Of a stretch of DNA of 64,000 nucleotides, positions 1 to 8,326 are shown piece after piece. Source of the stretch: Actinomyces timonensis DSM 23838. Its GTDB lineage: Bacteria; Actinomycetota; Actinomycetes; Actinomycetales; Actinomycetaceae. How positions within the stretch are numbered: position 1 is the stretch's first letter; every line of letters starts with the position of its first letter. Under the pieces are notes generated by a model. That model did not search any database. It was not told where the DNA came from and saw only the letters and a list, made by a program, of their open reading frames with translations. The stretch spans positions 471,424-535,423 of the forward strand of contig NZ_JH806633.1 in assembly GCF_000295095.1 (NCBI RefSeq), given 5' to 3'. Both the position numbers and the translations under genes were made by a program.

Positions 1-1062
1 TGGACCACGGTCCCCGAGCCGTACGCGGCCTCGGACGCCTCGTTCTTCGTGGACCACGTCGTCATCGACGGCTGGAGGGACGACACCGACCTGACCTGGG
101 GGATCCGCGAGGTCGCCGAGGACGGGACGAGCACGTACGTCGGCACGGTGGATCTCGTCCTGGCGCGTGCTCGGCGCGGTGAGCTCGGATTCATGCTTGC
201 GCCCGCCGCCCGTGGCCGCGGCACGCTCCACCGGGCCCTCAACGCCCTCCTCGACGTCGCCTTCGACCCGTCCGGGCCCCTGGCGCTCCCGGGCGTCGGG
301 TGGGCCTGCCTCATTGACGACGGCGTCCCGAACTGGGCCTCCTGGCGCGTTGCCTGGCGGCTCGGCTTTGTCAAGGAAGGGCTGCGTCGAGCTGCTTTCA
401 CGCAGAAGGGCCGGGTCTACGACGAGTGGACGGCCGCGCTCCTGCCCGGCGACCCTCGCGAGCCCCGCGCCCCCTGGGACGGTCCGACCCCCGCCTCCGC
501 CGCGCCGACCGGTCGCGGCAACGGCTCCGCCCACGCGACCGGCGCCAGCACCCCGCTGGTCGCGCACGACGGCGTCGGCGAGCGCGAGGGCGACGACCCC
601 GAGGCCCTCGTCCGCCGCTTCCACCACGTCTACGGCCTGCCGATCCAGACCGACGGCCCCAGCCTCGACCGCGCGAGCCTCGGCATGCGCATGAGCCTCA
701 TCGCCGAGGAGTTCGGCGAGCTCGTCGGCTCCGTCTACGGCGCCGACGCCCGCGCCGAGGTCGACGCCGCCTTCCAGCGCGCCGTGGCCGCTGACGACGG
801 CACCCGCGACACGGTCGAGACCGCGGACGCCCTCGCCGACCTCGTCTACGTCATCTACGGCATGGCGCTGGAGACGGGCATCGACCTGGCCGCGGTCCTC
901 ACCGAGGTGCAGCGCTCCAACATGTCCAAGCTGGGGGAGGACGGCAAGCCGATCTACCGCGAGGACGGGAAGGTCCTCAAGGGCGCCGGCTACTTCCCGC
1001 CCGATGTGGCGCGCGTGCTGCGCGAGCAGCGGGACGCGGCCGCGCGGGCCGATCAGGCCTGA
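1..1062 (+). CDS. GNAT acetyltransferase fused to MazG-like pyrophosphohydrolase (5' partial)
   Basis: The frame is open from base 1, so the N-terminus lies outside the window; a GTG at 49 is in frame but cuts into the first domain. Residues about 1-160 resemble the RimJ/RimL type of N-acetyltransferase (acetyl-CoA dependent), with a 'LGFMLAPAARGRG' CoA-loop-like segment and a 'WASWRVAWRLGF' motif. A Pro/Ala/Gly-rich linker follows. Residues about 205-345 match the all-alpha MazG/PRA-PH superfamily of NTP pyrophosphohydrolases (acidic 'EEFGEL' and 'ETADALADLVYV' helices, then 'RSNMSKL' and a 'GYFPPD' tail). The pairing suggests sanitation of modified nucleotides, but the substrate is unknown. 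The stop overlaps the convergent downstream gene by 10 bp. Confidence 0.8.
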   Translation, partial: WTTVPEPYAASDASFFVDHVVIDGWRDDTDLTWGIREVAEDGTSTYVGTVDLVLARARRGELGFMLAPAARGRGTLHRALNALLDVAFDPSGPLALPGVGWACLIDDGVPNWASWRVAWRLGFVKEGLRRAAFTQKGRVYDEWTAALLPGDPREPRAPWDGPTPASAAPTGRGNGSAHATGASTPLVAHDGVGEREGDDPEALVRRFHHVYGLPIQTDGPSLDRASLGMRMSLIAEEFGELVGSVYGADARAEVDAAFQRAVAADDGTRDTVETADALADLVYVIYGMALETGIDLAAVLTEVQRSNMSKLGEDGKPIYREDGKVLKGAGYFPPDVARVLREQRDAAARADQA

Positions 1063-2483
1063 GCCCAGGGCCCGGCGGCGGGCATCGCCTGCGCAGCCCG
1101 CGGCGCCTGTGAGGCGGCCATGAGCTCTTCGGCACGCGCGCGCCGGGAGGCGTCCTTGTGGCGCGTCACGGCCACGGCGATGATCGCGGTGAGGATGATC
1201 GCCCCGCCGATGACGGCGATGCCGATGAGGCTCGCGCGCGCCAGTTCCGCGGAGGTCGGCCCGTCATCGAGGCCGCGCACGCGGAAGATGGGGAGGCCGA
1301 GGATGGAGCCGAGTACCGAGTAGAGGACGGCGGCGCCGAAGCCCACGAGGAATGAGAACGTGGGAATGCCCCAGAGGTCCTCCCGACGCCGGGACTCGCA
1401 CCAGCCCCGAAGATTCTCCAGGTCCACCTCCTCGATGCGCAGCTCGTGCGGGTCGCGCTCGGTCGGCATGACGCGCGGGTAGGCAAGGATGACGCGGTCC
1501 GTGCCCTTGAGGAGCATGAGCAGGAAGCCGACGGCGAAGCAGGCCACGGCTATCTGAATCGGGAGCGCGGTAGAGCCCATGGCCCCGAGGATGAGACCGG
1601 CCATCAGTGAGATAACCACCGCGAAGAAGCAGACGGCCAGGCCTCCTCCGATGGCGCGGCCCATGGCGGAGCGGCGCATGCGGGTGATGTCCCCCGCATC
1701 CGGCCAGGCGGGGCCCATGCGGCCATCAGCCGTGGTGCCGCGCTCGAGGCGGGTACCGGCGGGGTACATGAGGAGGTCGCGGACCATACCGGCCTCGACG
1801 TCGACGGGCCGCGAGGAAGCCGGGTCGGCGCCGGTGGCGCTGGCCAGCGCCTGGCGCAGTGCGAGCCACTGGTCCTCGGCCACCCACGGCGGAGTGCGCA
1901 GGTGCCAGAAGCGGCGCGCCGACACGGCCGCGACGCCCAGTCCGATAAGCATGAACACGGCGAATATCGCGCCGATGAAGACGATCCCGGCCCTGAAAGG
2001 CGTCTGGGCCGACAGGGCCGGGCGGGCCGCCATGATGAGGGCGCCCAGCATCCCGGCGCCCATGCAGCAGAACACGAGCCCGAAGCAGGTCGCCACCACC
2101 GCGTTGGTGGCTCCGGGCGTCATCGCCTGGGTGATCCGGTACCCGCGCGGCTGGAAGGACGAGCGGGCCCGCTCGACGGCGTCGTGGATCACCTGGGCGT
2201 TGCCGCCCGGGGCGATCACGGTGAACCGCTCGGGCATGAGGGACAGGGCTCCTGTGCCGCCGAGCCCGGACTCGAAGCGCCGGGTCACCCTGGTGGTCTC
2301 ATGGCCGTACTTATCCCTTTCCGTATGGGTGTGGACCTCGGCGACTCGCGCGGGGACACGCTGGGTGACGGAGACGATGACGCCGTGGGGCGTGGTGTGG
2401 TCCTCCACGGTGATGGTCGGCAGGCGCCAGGTGGGGACGGGCTTTCCGACGACGCTGGGCAGTGGGTACTCGGGCGCGCTCAT
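1053..2483 (-). CDS. Multi-pass membrane protein, first of a tandem paralogous pair
   Basis: A 476-residue protein I do not recognise. It begins MSAPEYP, has a soluble N-terminal region of about 120 residues, then three pairs of predicted membrane segments (about 130-185, 270-310 and 375-435) separated by hydrophilic loops. The last loop carries 'LENLRGWCESRRREDLW'. The start is set by the paralogue at 2569-3954, which shares the MSAPE N-terminus and the AGGAG-containing leader; in-frame ATGs further upstream are not conserved. The two copies share the first approximately 60 residues almost exactly and the general fold afterwards. Function unknown; a membrane sensor or transporter accessory protein is possible but unsupported. 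Confidence 0.72.
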   Translation of the reverse strand: MSAPEYPLPSVVGKPVPTWRLPTITVEDHTTPHGVIVSVTQRVPARVAEVHTHTERDKYGHETTRVTRRFESGLGGTGALSLMPERFTVIAPGGNAQVIHDAVERARSSFQPRGYRITQAMTPGATNAVVATCFGLVFCCMGAGMLGALIMAARPALSAQTPFRAGIVFIGAIFAVFMLIGLGVAAVSARRFWHLRTPPWVAEDQWLALRQALASATGADPASSRPVDVEAGMVRDLLMYPAGTRLERGTTADGRMGPAWPDAGDITRMRRSAMGRAIGGGLAVCFFAVVISLMAGLILGAMGSTALPIQIAVACFAVGFLLMLLKGTDRVILAYPRVMPTERDPHELRIEEVDLENLRGWCESRRREDLWGIPTFSFLVGFGAAVLYSVLGSILGLPIFRVRGLDDGPTSAELARASLIGIAVIGGAIILTAIIAVAVTRHKDASRRARAEELMAASQAPRAAQAMPAAGPWAQA

Positions 2484-2526
2484 CATGCTCCTCATGTTTC
2501 TCCTGGCAGGGGACAGGACCTCCCCG

Positions 2527-2532
2527 AGCATA
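2527..2532 (-). promoter_or_regulatory. Candidate -10 element of first tandem membrane gene
   Basis: TATGCT on the minus strand about 45 bp before the ATG at 2483. The surrounding sequence, including the AGGAG Shine-Dalgarno, is repeated almost exactly in front of the second paralogue (3994-3999). Confidence 0.4.
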
Positions 2533-2568
2533 AGGGCGCGCGAGCACTCATGGGGCGAGCCGCCCGGG

Positions 2569-3954
2569 TCAGCCCTCCCCGTGGAGCGACAGGGCCCGGC
2601 CCCACAGCTCCTCGGCGTGCGCGCGCCGTGAGCGGTGCCGGGCGCGCGTGATGAGGAGACCGACGAGCATCGTCAGGGCGATCGCCGCGGCCATGACGGC
2701 AACGCTGATGTGATTGGCGCGCGCCACCTCCGCCGCGGTCGGCACCAGATCGCCACTGGACGGCGGGAGGGTGGCAAGACCAAGCGAGCGCCCGCACAGC
2801 GCGTAGATGAGGCCAGCGGCGAAGCCAACGAAGAACGCGCGCTCAGGCGCCCGCCAGAGGTCCTCCCGGTGCCGCGCCTCGCACCAGCCATGAAGATCCG
2901 CTAGGTCGAGCTCCTCCATCCGCACACGCCAGGCGCCGCTCGGCGACACGACTGTGCGGGGGAAAGCGGCGATGACAGGATCCGCTTTTCTGAGGAAGAG
3001 GAACACGATGCCGATGGCAAGACTGGCGAGGGGCGCGCTCCCAGATATCGCTGAGCCGTCCAGCCCCTCGAGGACAGGTGACAGGACGAGCGCGAGTGGC
3101 ACCGAGAGCACGGCGAGAAGCAACGCGAGGATCTTCATGCGATCGCGGATGCGGGGCGGGCCGACGATGCCGTCGGCACCAGGAGCCTCGGCGCTGACGA
3201 TTCCGTCGGAGGGCGTGCTGCTCCTGGGCGCGCCCGATGGCGGGTAGAGGAGAAGATCGCAGCGCATTCCGGCGTCGATCTCCCTGGGGCGCGACGTTCC
3301 CGGAGCCGCGCCCGTGGCTCTGGTGAGCGCCTGGCGAAGAAGGAGCCACTGGCCCTCTGCTGCCCAAGGGGGCGTTCGTAGCACCCAGGCCCTCCTCGAT
3401 GTGGCCACCGCCATGACAACGCATGCGAGCGCGAAGAAGCCCAACAGGATCACCGCCATCACGGGTGAGTCGCTCAGATCCGTCCCGGGAGCGCCGAAGG
3501 GGCCGCGGCCGCTCATGGTCGCGGGTACGATCGCGGCGCCGCTGATGAAGAACAACACGGACTCGCCAAGCGCCACCAGCGCCGGGCGCGGGATAGATCT
3601 GCTGCGCGCGTGGCCGCGCGGCTTGAAGGCGCTGCGGGCTCGCTCGACGGCATCGTGGATCGCCTGGGCATCGCCATCAGGCGCCAGCACGGTGAGGCGC
3701 TCGGGAACAAGAGGAATCCTGCTCGCCGCGCCGAGCCCGGACTCGTAGCTCTCGGTCACCCTGATCTTCTTGCGCCCCATAGTGGTGATCTCCTGGCGGG
3801 CTTCGACCTCGGCGACTCGCGCGGGGACACGTTGGGTGACGGAGACGATGACGCCGTGGGGCGTGGTGTGGTCCTCCACGGTGATGGTCGGCAGGCGCCA
3901 GGCCGGCAGTGGCTTTCCGACGGCGTTAGGAGGTGGGTGCTCGGGCGCGCTCAT
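2569..3954 (-). CDS. Multi-pass membrane protein, second of the tandem pair
   Basis: A 461-residue paralogue of the preceding gene, same strand, 85 bp apart. It has the same MSAPE start, the same 'PTITVEDHTTPHGVIVSVTQ' N-terminal segment, three membrane-helix pairs and the conserved 'LHGWCEARHREDLW' loop, and ends 'HAEELWGRALSLHGEG'. The leader, with a TATGCT -10-like element and AGGAG, is copied in front of both genes, so each probably has its own promoter. The cytoplasmic middle loop is the most divergent part. Function not recognised. Confidence 0.7.
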   Translation of the reverse strand: MSAPEHPPPNAVGKPLPAWRLPTITVEDHTTPHGVIVSVTQRVPARVAEVEARQEITTMGRKKIRVTESYESGLGAASRIPLVPERLTVLAPDGDAQAIHDAVERARSAFKPRGHARSRSIPRPALVALGESVLFFISGAAIVPATMSGRGPFGAPGTDLSDSPVMAVILLGFFALACVVMAVATSRRAWVLRTPPWAAEGQWLLLRQALTRATGAAPGTSRPREIDAGMRCDLLLYPPSGAPRSSTPSDGIVSAEAPGADGIVGPPRIRDRMKILALLLAVLSVPLALVLSPVLEGLDGSAISGSAPLASLAIGIVFLFLRKADPVIAAFPRTVVSPSGAWRVRMEELDLADLHGWCEARHREDLWRAPERAFFVGFAAGLIYALCGRSLGLATLPPSSGDLVPTAAEVARANHISVAVMAAAIALTMLVGLLITRARHRSRRAHAEELWGRALSLHGEG

Positions 3955-3993
3955 CGTCTCGTGCTTCTCCTGGCAGGGGACAGGACCGCCCCG

Positions 3994-3999
3994 AGCATA
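3994..3999 (-). promoter_or_regulatory. Candidate -10 element of second tandem membrane gene
   Basis: TATGCT on the minus strand, the duplicated counterpart of the element at 2527-2532, about 40 bp before the ATG at 3954. Confidence 0.4.
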
Positions 4000-4035
4000 A
4001 GGGCGCGCGAGCATTCGCGGTGGGAATCTCCCGGG

Positions 4036-4086
4036 TCAGCGCTCCCCGTCGAGTGACAGGGCCCGGCCCCACAACTCCTCGGCGTG
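4036..4086 (-). pseudogene. 3' remnant of a third copy of the tandem membrane gene
   Basis: Read on the minus strand this stretch encodes 'HAEELWGRALSLDGER' and a stop, nearly identical to the C-terminus of the gene ending at 2569 ('HAEELWGRALSLHGEG'). It sits exactly where the 3' end of an upstream copy would sit relative to the next gene's promoter. Similarity stops abruptly at about 4086, so the rest of the third copy is gone. Confidence 0.7.
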
Positions 4087-4186
4087 TGCGGGACTGACGG
4101 CCCAGGAGCAGGTGCGGGGGAGACAGGCGCCCGCGCCAGCGCTCATCGGCCGTGAGCCGAGACGCGCCGGGTCCAAGGGCCCGCTC

Positions 4187-4216
4187 TTGGGATGGGCACC
4201 GGGTACGGGATAGCCT
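4187..4216 (+). promoter_or_regulatory. Promoter of the FAD oxidoreductase gene
   Basis: TTGGGA (4187-4192) and TAGCCT (4211-4216) are separated by 18 bp and resemble -35 and -10 boxes. The predicted transcript would have a leader of about 70 nt ending in a GAGAGGA Shine-Dalgarno before the ATG at 4291. Confidence 0.5.
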
Positions 4217-4290
4217 GGTCCGGCCCACAGCAGAAACAGCCGGCCCGGTCCGAGGACGGACCCGCGCCCGGCCCCCGTGAGAGGACTCCC

Positions 4291-5385
4291 ATGGCACGTG
4301 TCACCATCGTCGGCGGAGGCTACGGCGGCATCACGCTGGCCAAGGCGCTCGACGACGTCGCCGAGGTCACCCTGGTCGAGCAGAAGGACGCCTTCGTCCA
4401 CCACGCCGCCTCCCTGCGCGCGGCGGTGGACCGGGAGTGGTCGGAGAGGATCTTCCTCCCCTACGACAAGCTCCTGACCAACGGCCGCGTCGTGCGCGGC
4501 ACCGCCATGGCGGTCAAGGGCACCACCGTCCAGGTCTCCGGCGAGGGCGACATCCAGGCCGACCACCTCGTGCTCGCCACCGGCACCAACTACCCGTTCC
4601 CCGCCAAGCACCTGGAGTCCACGGCGGCGATCGCCAAGGCACGCATCGAGCGCGTGCGCACCTCCTTGGAGTCCGCCAAGCGCGCCCTCATCCTGGGAGC
4701 GGGCGCCGTCGGCCTGGAGTTCGCCGGCGAGCTCACCTCCGCCTTCCCGGACCTGCGTGTGACGATCGTCGAGGCCGGCCCCACGATCCTCCCGCAGGGC
4801 GACTACAAGGCCGAGCTGCGCGACTCGATCGCCGCCCAGCTGGCCGAGCGCGGCGTCGAGATCATCACCGGGGACACCCTGGCCTACCTCCCGCCCATCG
4901 ACATCGGCGGCCTCGCCCCCTTCCGCGTGACCACCACCGGCGGGCGCACCATCGAGGCGGACATCTGGTTCCGCGCCTACGGGGCCTCGGCCGCCACGGG
5001 CTTCCTCGGTGAGGACTACGACGAGATCCGCCACTACAACGGCACGATCCGCGTGGATGACAAGATGCGGGTCATCGACCACCCCGGCGTGTGGGCCATC
5101 GGGGACATCGCCGACACCCGCGAGTCCGACCGCGCCCAGCACGCCCGCGCCCACGCCGTCGTCGTCGCCCAGAACATCCAGGACATCATGGCCGGCCGCG
5201 AGCCCTCCGCCTCCTACACGCCCCAGTCGGACCTCGTCGTCCTGCCGCTGGGCCCCGTCGGTGGCGCCTCGCAGGTCCTCAAGGACGGGATGCGCGTGGT
5301 CGAGGGCCCGGAGTTCACCAACCGCATCAAGGGCGAGGACCTCTTCACCGAGAACCTCCGCAAGCAGCTCGGCCTGGCCGACTGA
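4291..5385 (+). CDS. NAD(P)/FAD-dependent oxidoreductase (NDH-2/AIF-like)
   Basis: A 364-residue pyridine-nucleotide-disulfide-type oxidoreductase fold. The N-terminal FAD Rossmann motif 'VTIVGGGYGGITLA' is at residues 4-17, a second NAD(P)H-binding Rossmann motif 'LILGAGAVGLEFAGEL' near residue 133, and the FAD-closing 'VWAIGDIAD' near residue 268. No redox CxxC is present, so it is closer to NDH-2/AIF/FSP1-like enzymes that pass electrons from NAD(P)H to a quinone or other acceptor than to disulfide reductases. The ATG at 4291 is preceded by GAGAGGA; an upstream in-frame ATG at 4192 would add low-complexity residues before the FAD motif. A hairpin follows the stop. The acceptor cannot be read from the sequence. 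Confidence 0.85.
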   Translation: MARVTIVGGGYGGITLAKALDDVAEVTLVEQKDAFVHHAASLRAAVDREWSERIFLPYDKLLTNGRVVRGTAMAVKGTTVQVSGEGDIQADHLVLATGTNYPFPAKHLESTAAIAKARIERVRTSLESAKRALILGAGAVGLEFAGELTSAFPDLRVTIVEAGPTILPQGDYKAELRDSIAAQLAERGVEIITGDTLAYLPPIDIGGLAPFRVTTTGGRTIEADIWFRAYGASAATGFLGEDYDEIRHYNGTIRVDDKMRVIDHPGVWAIGDIADTRESDRAQHARAHAVVVAQNIQDIMAGREPSASYTPQSDLVVLPLGPVGGASQVLKDGMRVVEGPEFTNRIKGEDLFTENLRKQLGLAD

Positions 5386-5414
5386 CCCCTGGCCGAGCGC
5401 GAGCGCCCGGAGCG

Positions 5415-5455
5415 AGCGTCCTGGTCCCGCCACGTGCGGGGCAAGGACGCTGTTG
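5415..5455 (+). terminator. Hairpin after the FAD oxidoreductase gene
   Basis: AGCGTCCT (5415-5422) pairs with AGGACGCT (5444-5451), with an inner CCCGC/GCGGG stem, followed by GTTGT. It is probably a rho-independent type terminator with a weak U tract. Confidence 0.55.
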
Positions 5456-5481
5456 TGGTGCGCGCCGCCGGGGGATGCCGG

Positions 5482-5487
5482 TAGGCT
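5482..5487 (+). promoter_or_regulatory. -10 element for a leaderless transcript
   Basis: TAGGCT lies 6 nt before the ATG at 5494, the spacing expected if transcription starts at the first base of the start codon. Confidence 0.6.
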
Positions 5488-5493
5488 GGCGCC

Positions 5494-5826
5494 ATGACGA
5501 ACGACCCGCGGTCCGCGCTCAACCGACTCATCGCCGCCTTCGAGGCCCACCTCGACGCCGCCGCGACGGGCGACGAGAACTCGCCGGCCGTGGTCGCGGC
5601 GGAGAACGCCCTCCAGGACGCCTTCTTCACCTATGACGACGTCCTCTTCACCGCCTACGGCATCGAGCTCCCCTTCGACACCTACGACGGGGACGACGAT
5701 GACGACGACATCGTCGAGATCGATGACGACGACATCGACGACGTCGACTATGACGACGATGAGGATGATGACGACGACTACGACGACGATGAGGACGACC
5801 AGCCCTCGCCCGTCCGCAGGGCCTGA
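5494..5826 (+). CDS. Small protein with a strongly acidic C-terminal tail
   Basis: A 110-residue protein. Residues 1-60 form a plausible helical domain ('RLIAAFEAHLDAAATGDEN', 'ALQDAFFTYDDVLF'). Residues about 63-103 are almost entirely Asp and Glu in tandem runs, before a short basic end (VRRA). Such tails often act as DNA mimics, metal or basic-protein binders or degradation signals; none is proven here. It is alone between two terminators/promoters and appears to be transcribed as a leaderless mRNA. I do not recognise the family with certainty. Confidence 0.7.
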   Translation: MTNDPRSALNRLIAAFEAHLDAAATGDENSPAVVAAENALQDAFFTYDDVLFTAYGIELPFDTYDGDDDDDDIVEIDDDDIDDVDYDDDEDDDDDYDDDEDDQPSPVRRA

Positions 5827-5905
5827 GCGCCTGTAGCGGCGAGCGGTGCCGCCAGCCGCGTCGTCGTCGGATTCCCGCCGCGGCGGGGACTCCGGGGCTG
5901 GGGGC

Positions 5906-6886
5906 TCAGAACCTCTCGGGGTAGCCGACCTGCGGCGCGCTGACCTCCTCAAGGGCGTGGCGGATCTGCGGCGGGAGGTCGAGGTCCTGCGCCGAGAGCG
6001 CCCCCTGGAGCTGCGCCGGGGTGCGGGCGCCGACGATCGTGGAGGCGATGCCCTCGGCGTCGCGCGCCCAGGCGAGCGCCACCTCCACGGGCTTGCGGTC
6101 CAGGCCGGCGGCCGCCGTCGCCACCGACTCCACGATGCCCCGGTGCTGATCACCCAGGTACGCCGAGGCGTAGGAGCGCAGATGGGGGGAGGCGGCCCGC
6201 GAGTCCGCGGGGATCGTGGCCCGGTACTTGCCGCTGAGGACCCCCCGGCCCAGGGGCGCGTAGCCGATGACGCCGAACCCCATGGCCTCGGCGGCGGGGA
6301 TGACCTCGCGCTCGATGCCGCGGTTGAGCAGGGAGTGCTCGACCTCGACGGCGGCCATGCCCGGCGCGCCGGGCCCCTCGGCGAGCAGGCTGGCGACGCG
6401 CGCGCTCGCCCACGCGGGATGGTTGGACAGGCCCACGTAGCGGGCGCGCCCGGAGGCGACGGCGCGGCGCAGGGCGTCGGCCGTCTCCTCCAGGGGCGTG
6501 GCGGGGTCGGGCACCTGGACGAGCCACAGGTCGAGGTGGTCGGTGCCCAGGTTCTCCAGGGTCGAGTCGAGGCTGTCGAGGAGCGTGCCGCGCGAGGCGT
6601 CGGCGCTGGCCGGCTCGCCGCCGGTGCGCCAGGTGCGCACGCCCGCCTTGGAGACGAGCACGAGGTCCTGGCGGTTGACGTAGTCGCGCAGGAGCGTGCC
6701 GATGGTGCGCTCGGCCAGGCCCTCGGTGTAGGTGGCGGCGGTGTCCAGGAGGGTGCCGCCGGCGTCGAGGAAGATCCCGAGCTGGTCCTTGGCCTCGACC
6801 TCGTCCGTGTCCCGTCCCCAGGTCATCGTCCCGAGGCCGACGGCGGACACGCGCAGGCCGGTGCGGCCCAGTCTCCTGTACTCCAT
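5906..6886 (-). CDS. Aldo/keto reductase family oxidoreductase
   Basis: A 326-residue TIM-barrel NADPH-dependent aldo/keto reductase. The N-terminal 'YRRLGRTGLRVSAVGLGTM' is typical of the family. Catalytic Asp48 and Tyr53 ('LLDTAATYTEG') and Lys80 ('VLVSK') are visible. At the position of the usual catalytic His (commonly 'LIHxP') this protein has Gln124 in 'LVQVPDP', so catalysis may be altered. A TACCTT box 7 nt before the ATG predicts its own leaderless promoter, separate from the tusA gene upstream on the same strand. Substrate unknown. Confidence 0.88.
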   Translation of the reverse strand: MEYRRLGRTGLRVSAVGLGTMTWGRDTDEVEAKDQLGIFLDAGGTLLDTAATYTEGLAERTIGTLLRDYVNRQDLVLVSKAGVRTWRTGGEPASADASRGTLLDSLDSTLENLGTDHLDLWLVQVPDPATPLEETADALRRAVASGRARYVGLSNHPAWASARVASLLAEGPGAPGMAAVEVEHSLLNRGIEREVIPAAEAMGFGVIGYAPLGRGVLSGKYRATIPADSRAASPHLRSYASAYLGDQHRGIVESVATAAAGLDRKPVEVALAWARDAEGIASTIVGARTPAQLQGALSAQDLDLPPQIRHALEEVSAPQVGYPERF

Positions 6887-6893
6887 GCCGCCA

Positions 6894-6899
6894 AAGGTA
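6894..6899 (-). promoter_or_regulatory. -10 element for a leaderless transcript
   Basis: TACCTT on the minus strand, 7 nt before the ATG at 6886 of the aldo/keto reductase. Confidence 0.5.
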
Positions 6900-6921
6900 C
6901 CTGCCCCGGGGCCTGGCTCCG

Positions 6922-7143
6922 CTACTTGCGCACGGTCATGGTCCAGGAGGCGGGGCCGACGGTCTCGAACTCGGTGACGGTGTAGCCGTTCTTGGCGGCC
7001 CAGGCGGGGAGGGTCTCCGTGCCCTGGGTGCAGTCGAAGGCGATGACGAGCTCGTCGCCGGCGTCGAGGTCCTCCATGGCCTCCTCCGCCTCGATGACGG
7101 GGAAGGGGCAGACCTGGCCGTTGGTCTCGAGAATGGTGCGCAT
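6922..7143 (-). CDS. TusA-like sulfur carrier protein
   Basis: A 73-residue protein of the TusA/SirA/YeeD family. The family CPxP signature is present as Cys12-Pro-Phe-Pro ('QVCPFPVIEA'), the Cys carrying a persulfide in known members. It lies 61 bp downstream of a YeeE/TsuA-like transporter gene on the same strand, the standard pairing in thiosulfate uptake systems where the carrier accepts or processes the imported sulfur. An AAAGGA Shine-Dalgarno precedes the ATG at 7143. Confidence 0.88.
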   Translation of the reverse strand: MRTILETNGQVCPFPVIEAEEAMEDLDAGDELVIAFDCTQGTETLPAWAAKNGYTVTEFETVGPASWTMTVRK

Positions 7144-7204
7144 GATGGGTCCTTTCAGTGTGGTTGAGGGAGCGGCGCGGTCGTGGGCGCCGTCGTCGGG
7201 TGGA

Positions 7205-8326
7205 TCAGGCGGGGACGGGCGCGGGCGCGGCCTCGCGGGCGGGGGTGGGCTCGGCGTCGGCGGCCGCTGATGCGCGGGCGGCTCGGGCGGCGCGCCGCTT
7301 CTGGCGGGGGCGGATGAGGAGGACCCAGGCGGCGGCGCCGACTCCGAGGATCTGGAAGACGAGCGCGATCCAGCCCTGCCAGGACAGCAGGGAGGTCTGC
7401 ACGAGGGCGTTGCCGATGGAGCAGCCGCCGGCCCATGCGGCGCCGACGCCCATGAGGAGGCCGCCGAGGATGGAGCGGATGATGATGGTGGCGTCGGGGA
7501 CGCGCACGCGGAACTCGCCGGAGGCCTTGGCGGCGATGTAGGAGCCGAGGAGGATGCCCAGGACGAGGAGGACGCCCCAGTCGAAGCGGCTCGTGTCCCC
7601 GGTGACGATGACGCCGATGAGGTTGGCCGACGGCGTCGTGATGCCCAGGCCGTCCTCGCGGCCGGTGGCCCAGGACAGGGGCCAGGCGGCGGCCGCGACG
7701 ATCCCGACGACGGCGCCGGTGGCAAGGGGGTTCCAGCGCTTCTCGAGGAGCAGGTGGGCCACGCCAGTGCGGCGGGCGGTCAGGGCGAACTGTGGGCCGC
7801 GCGCGGCGGTCAGGCGCAGCTGCCTGCGGGCCAGGAGGGCGACGCCGGCGGCGAGGGCGGCGACTCCCACCCACTGGGGCAGGTGGAGCGTGGCGGGGAT
7901 AGTGGTGAGCTCGGTGGTCCACAGGCCCTTCACCCAGCGGGTGGGGCCGGCGAGGATGCCGGTCTTGGCCGCGGCGGCGGACAGGGCGTAGGCGATGAGG
8001 GCGAACCAGGAGCCGACGAGGCCTTCTCCGGCGCGGTAGTAGGTGCCGGTGGCGCAGCCTCCCGCGAGGACGATGCCGACCCCGAAGAGGAGGGAGCCGA
8101 CGGCGGTGGCGACGACGGACAGCTGGGGCGCTTCGGGGGCGATGGCGCCGGTGAGGGTGAGCGCGAGGACGCCGACGGCCTGGATGGCGATGGCGACGAG
8201 GAAGGCGGTGAGCCAGAAGGAGGATCGCGAGACCCAGAGGTCGCGGAACGCGCCGGTGATGCAGAAGCGCCCGCGCTGGAGGATGAAGCCGAGGGCGGCT
8301 CCGGTGAGGAGGCCGGTGATGATCAT
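7205..8326 (-). CDS. YeeE/YedE (TsuA-type) thiosulfate transporter
   Basis: A 373-residue integral membrane protein with about 10 hydrophobic segments arranged as two related halves. The three conserved cysteines of the family are visible in 'RGRFCITGAF' (Cys22), 'LAGGCATGTYY' (Cys91) and 'WAGGCSIGNAL' (Cys302); in characterised YeeE these relay thiosulfate through the membrane. The start at 8326 is chosen because 'MIITGLLTGAALGF' is the family N-terminus and an AGGAAGGA Shine-Dalgarno precedes it; a longer open frame upstream is low-complexity Pro/Arg/His sequence. It is followed by the tusA-like gene. Confidence 0.9.
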   Translation of the reverse strand: MIITGLLTGAALGFILQRGRFCITGAFRDLWVSRSSFWLTAFLVAIAIQAVGVLALTLTGAIAPEAPQLSVVATAVGSLLFGVGIVLAGGCATGTYYRAGEGLVGSWFALIAYALSAAAAKTGILAGPTRWVKGLWTTELTTIPATLHLPQWVGVAALAAGVALLARRQLRLTAARGPQFALTARRTGVAHLLLEKRWNPLATGAVVGIVAAAAWPLSWATGREDGLGITTPSANLIGVIVTGDTSRFDWGVLLVLGILLGSYIAAKASGEFRVRVPDATIIIRSILGGLLMGVGAAWAGGCSIGNALVQTSLLSWQGWIALVFQILGVGAAAWVLLIRPRQKRRAARAARASAAADAEPTPAREAAPAPVPA

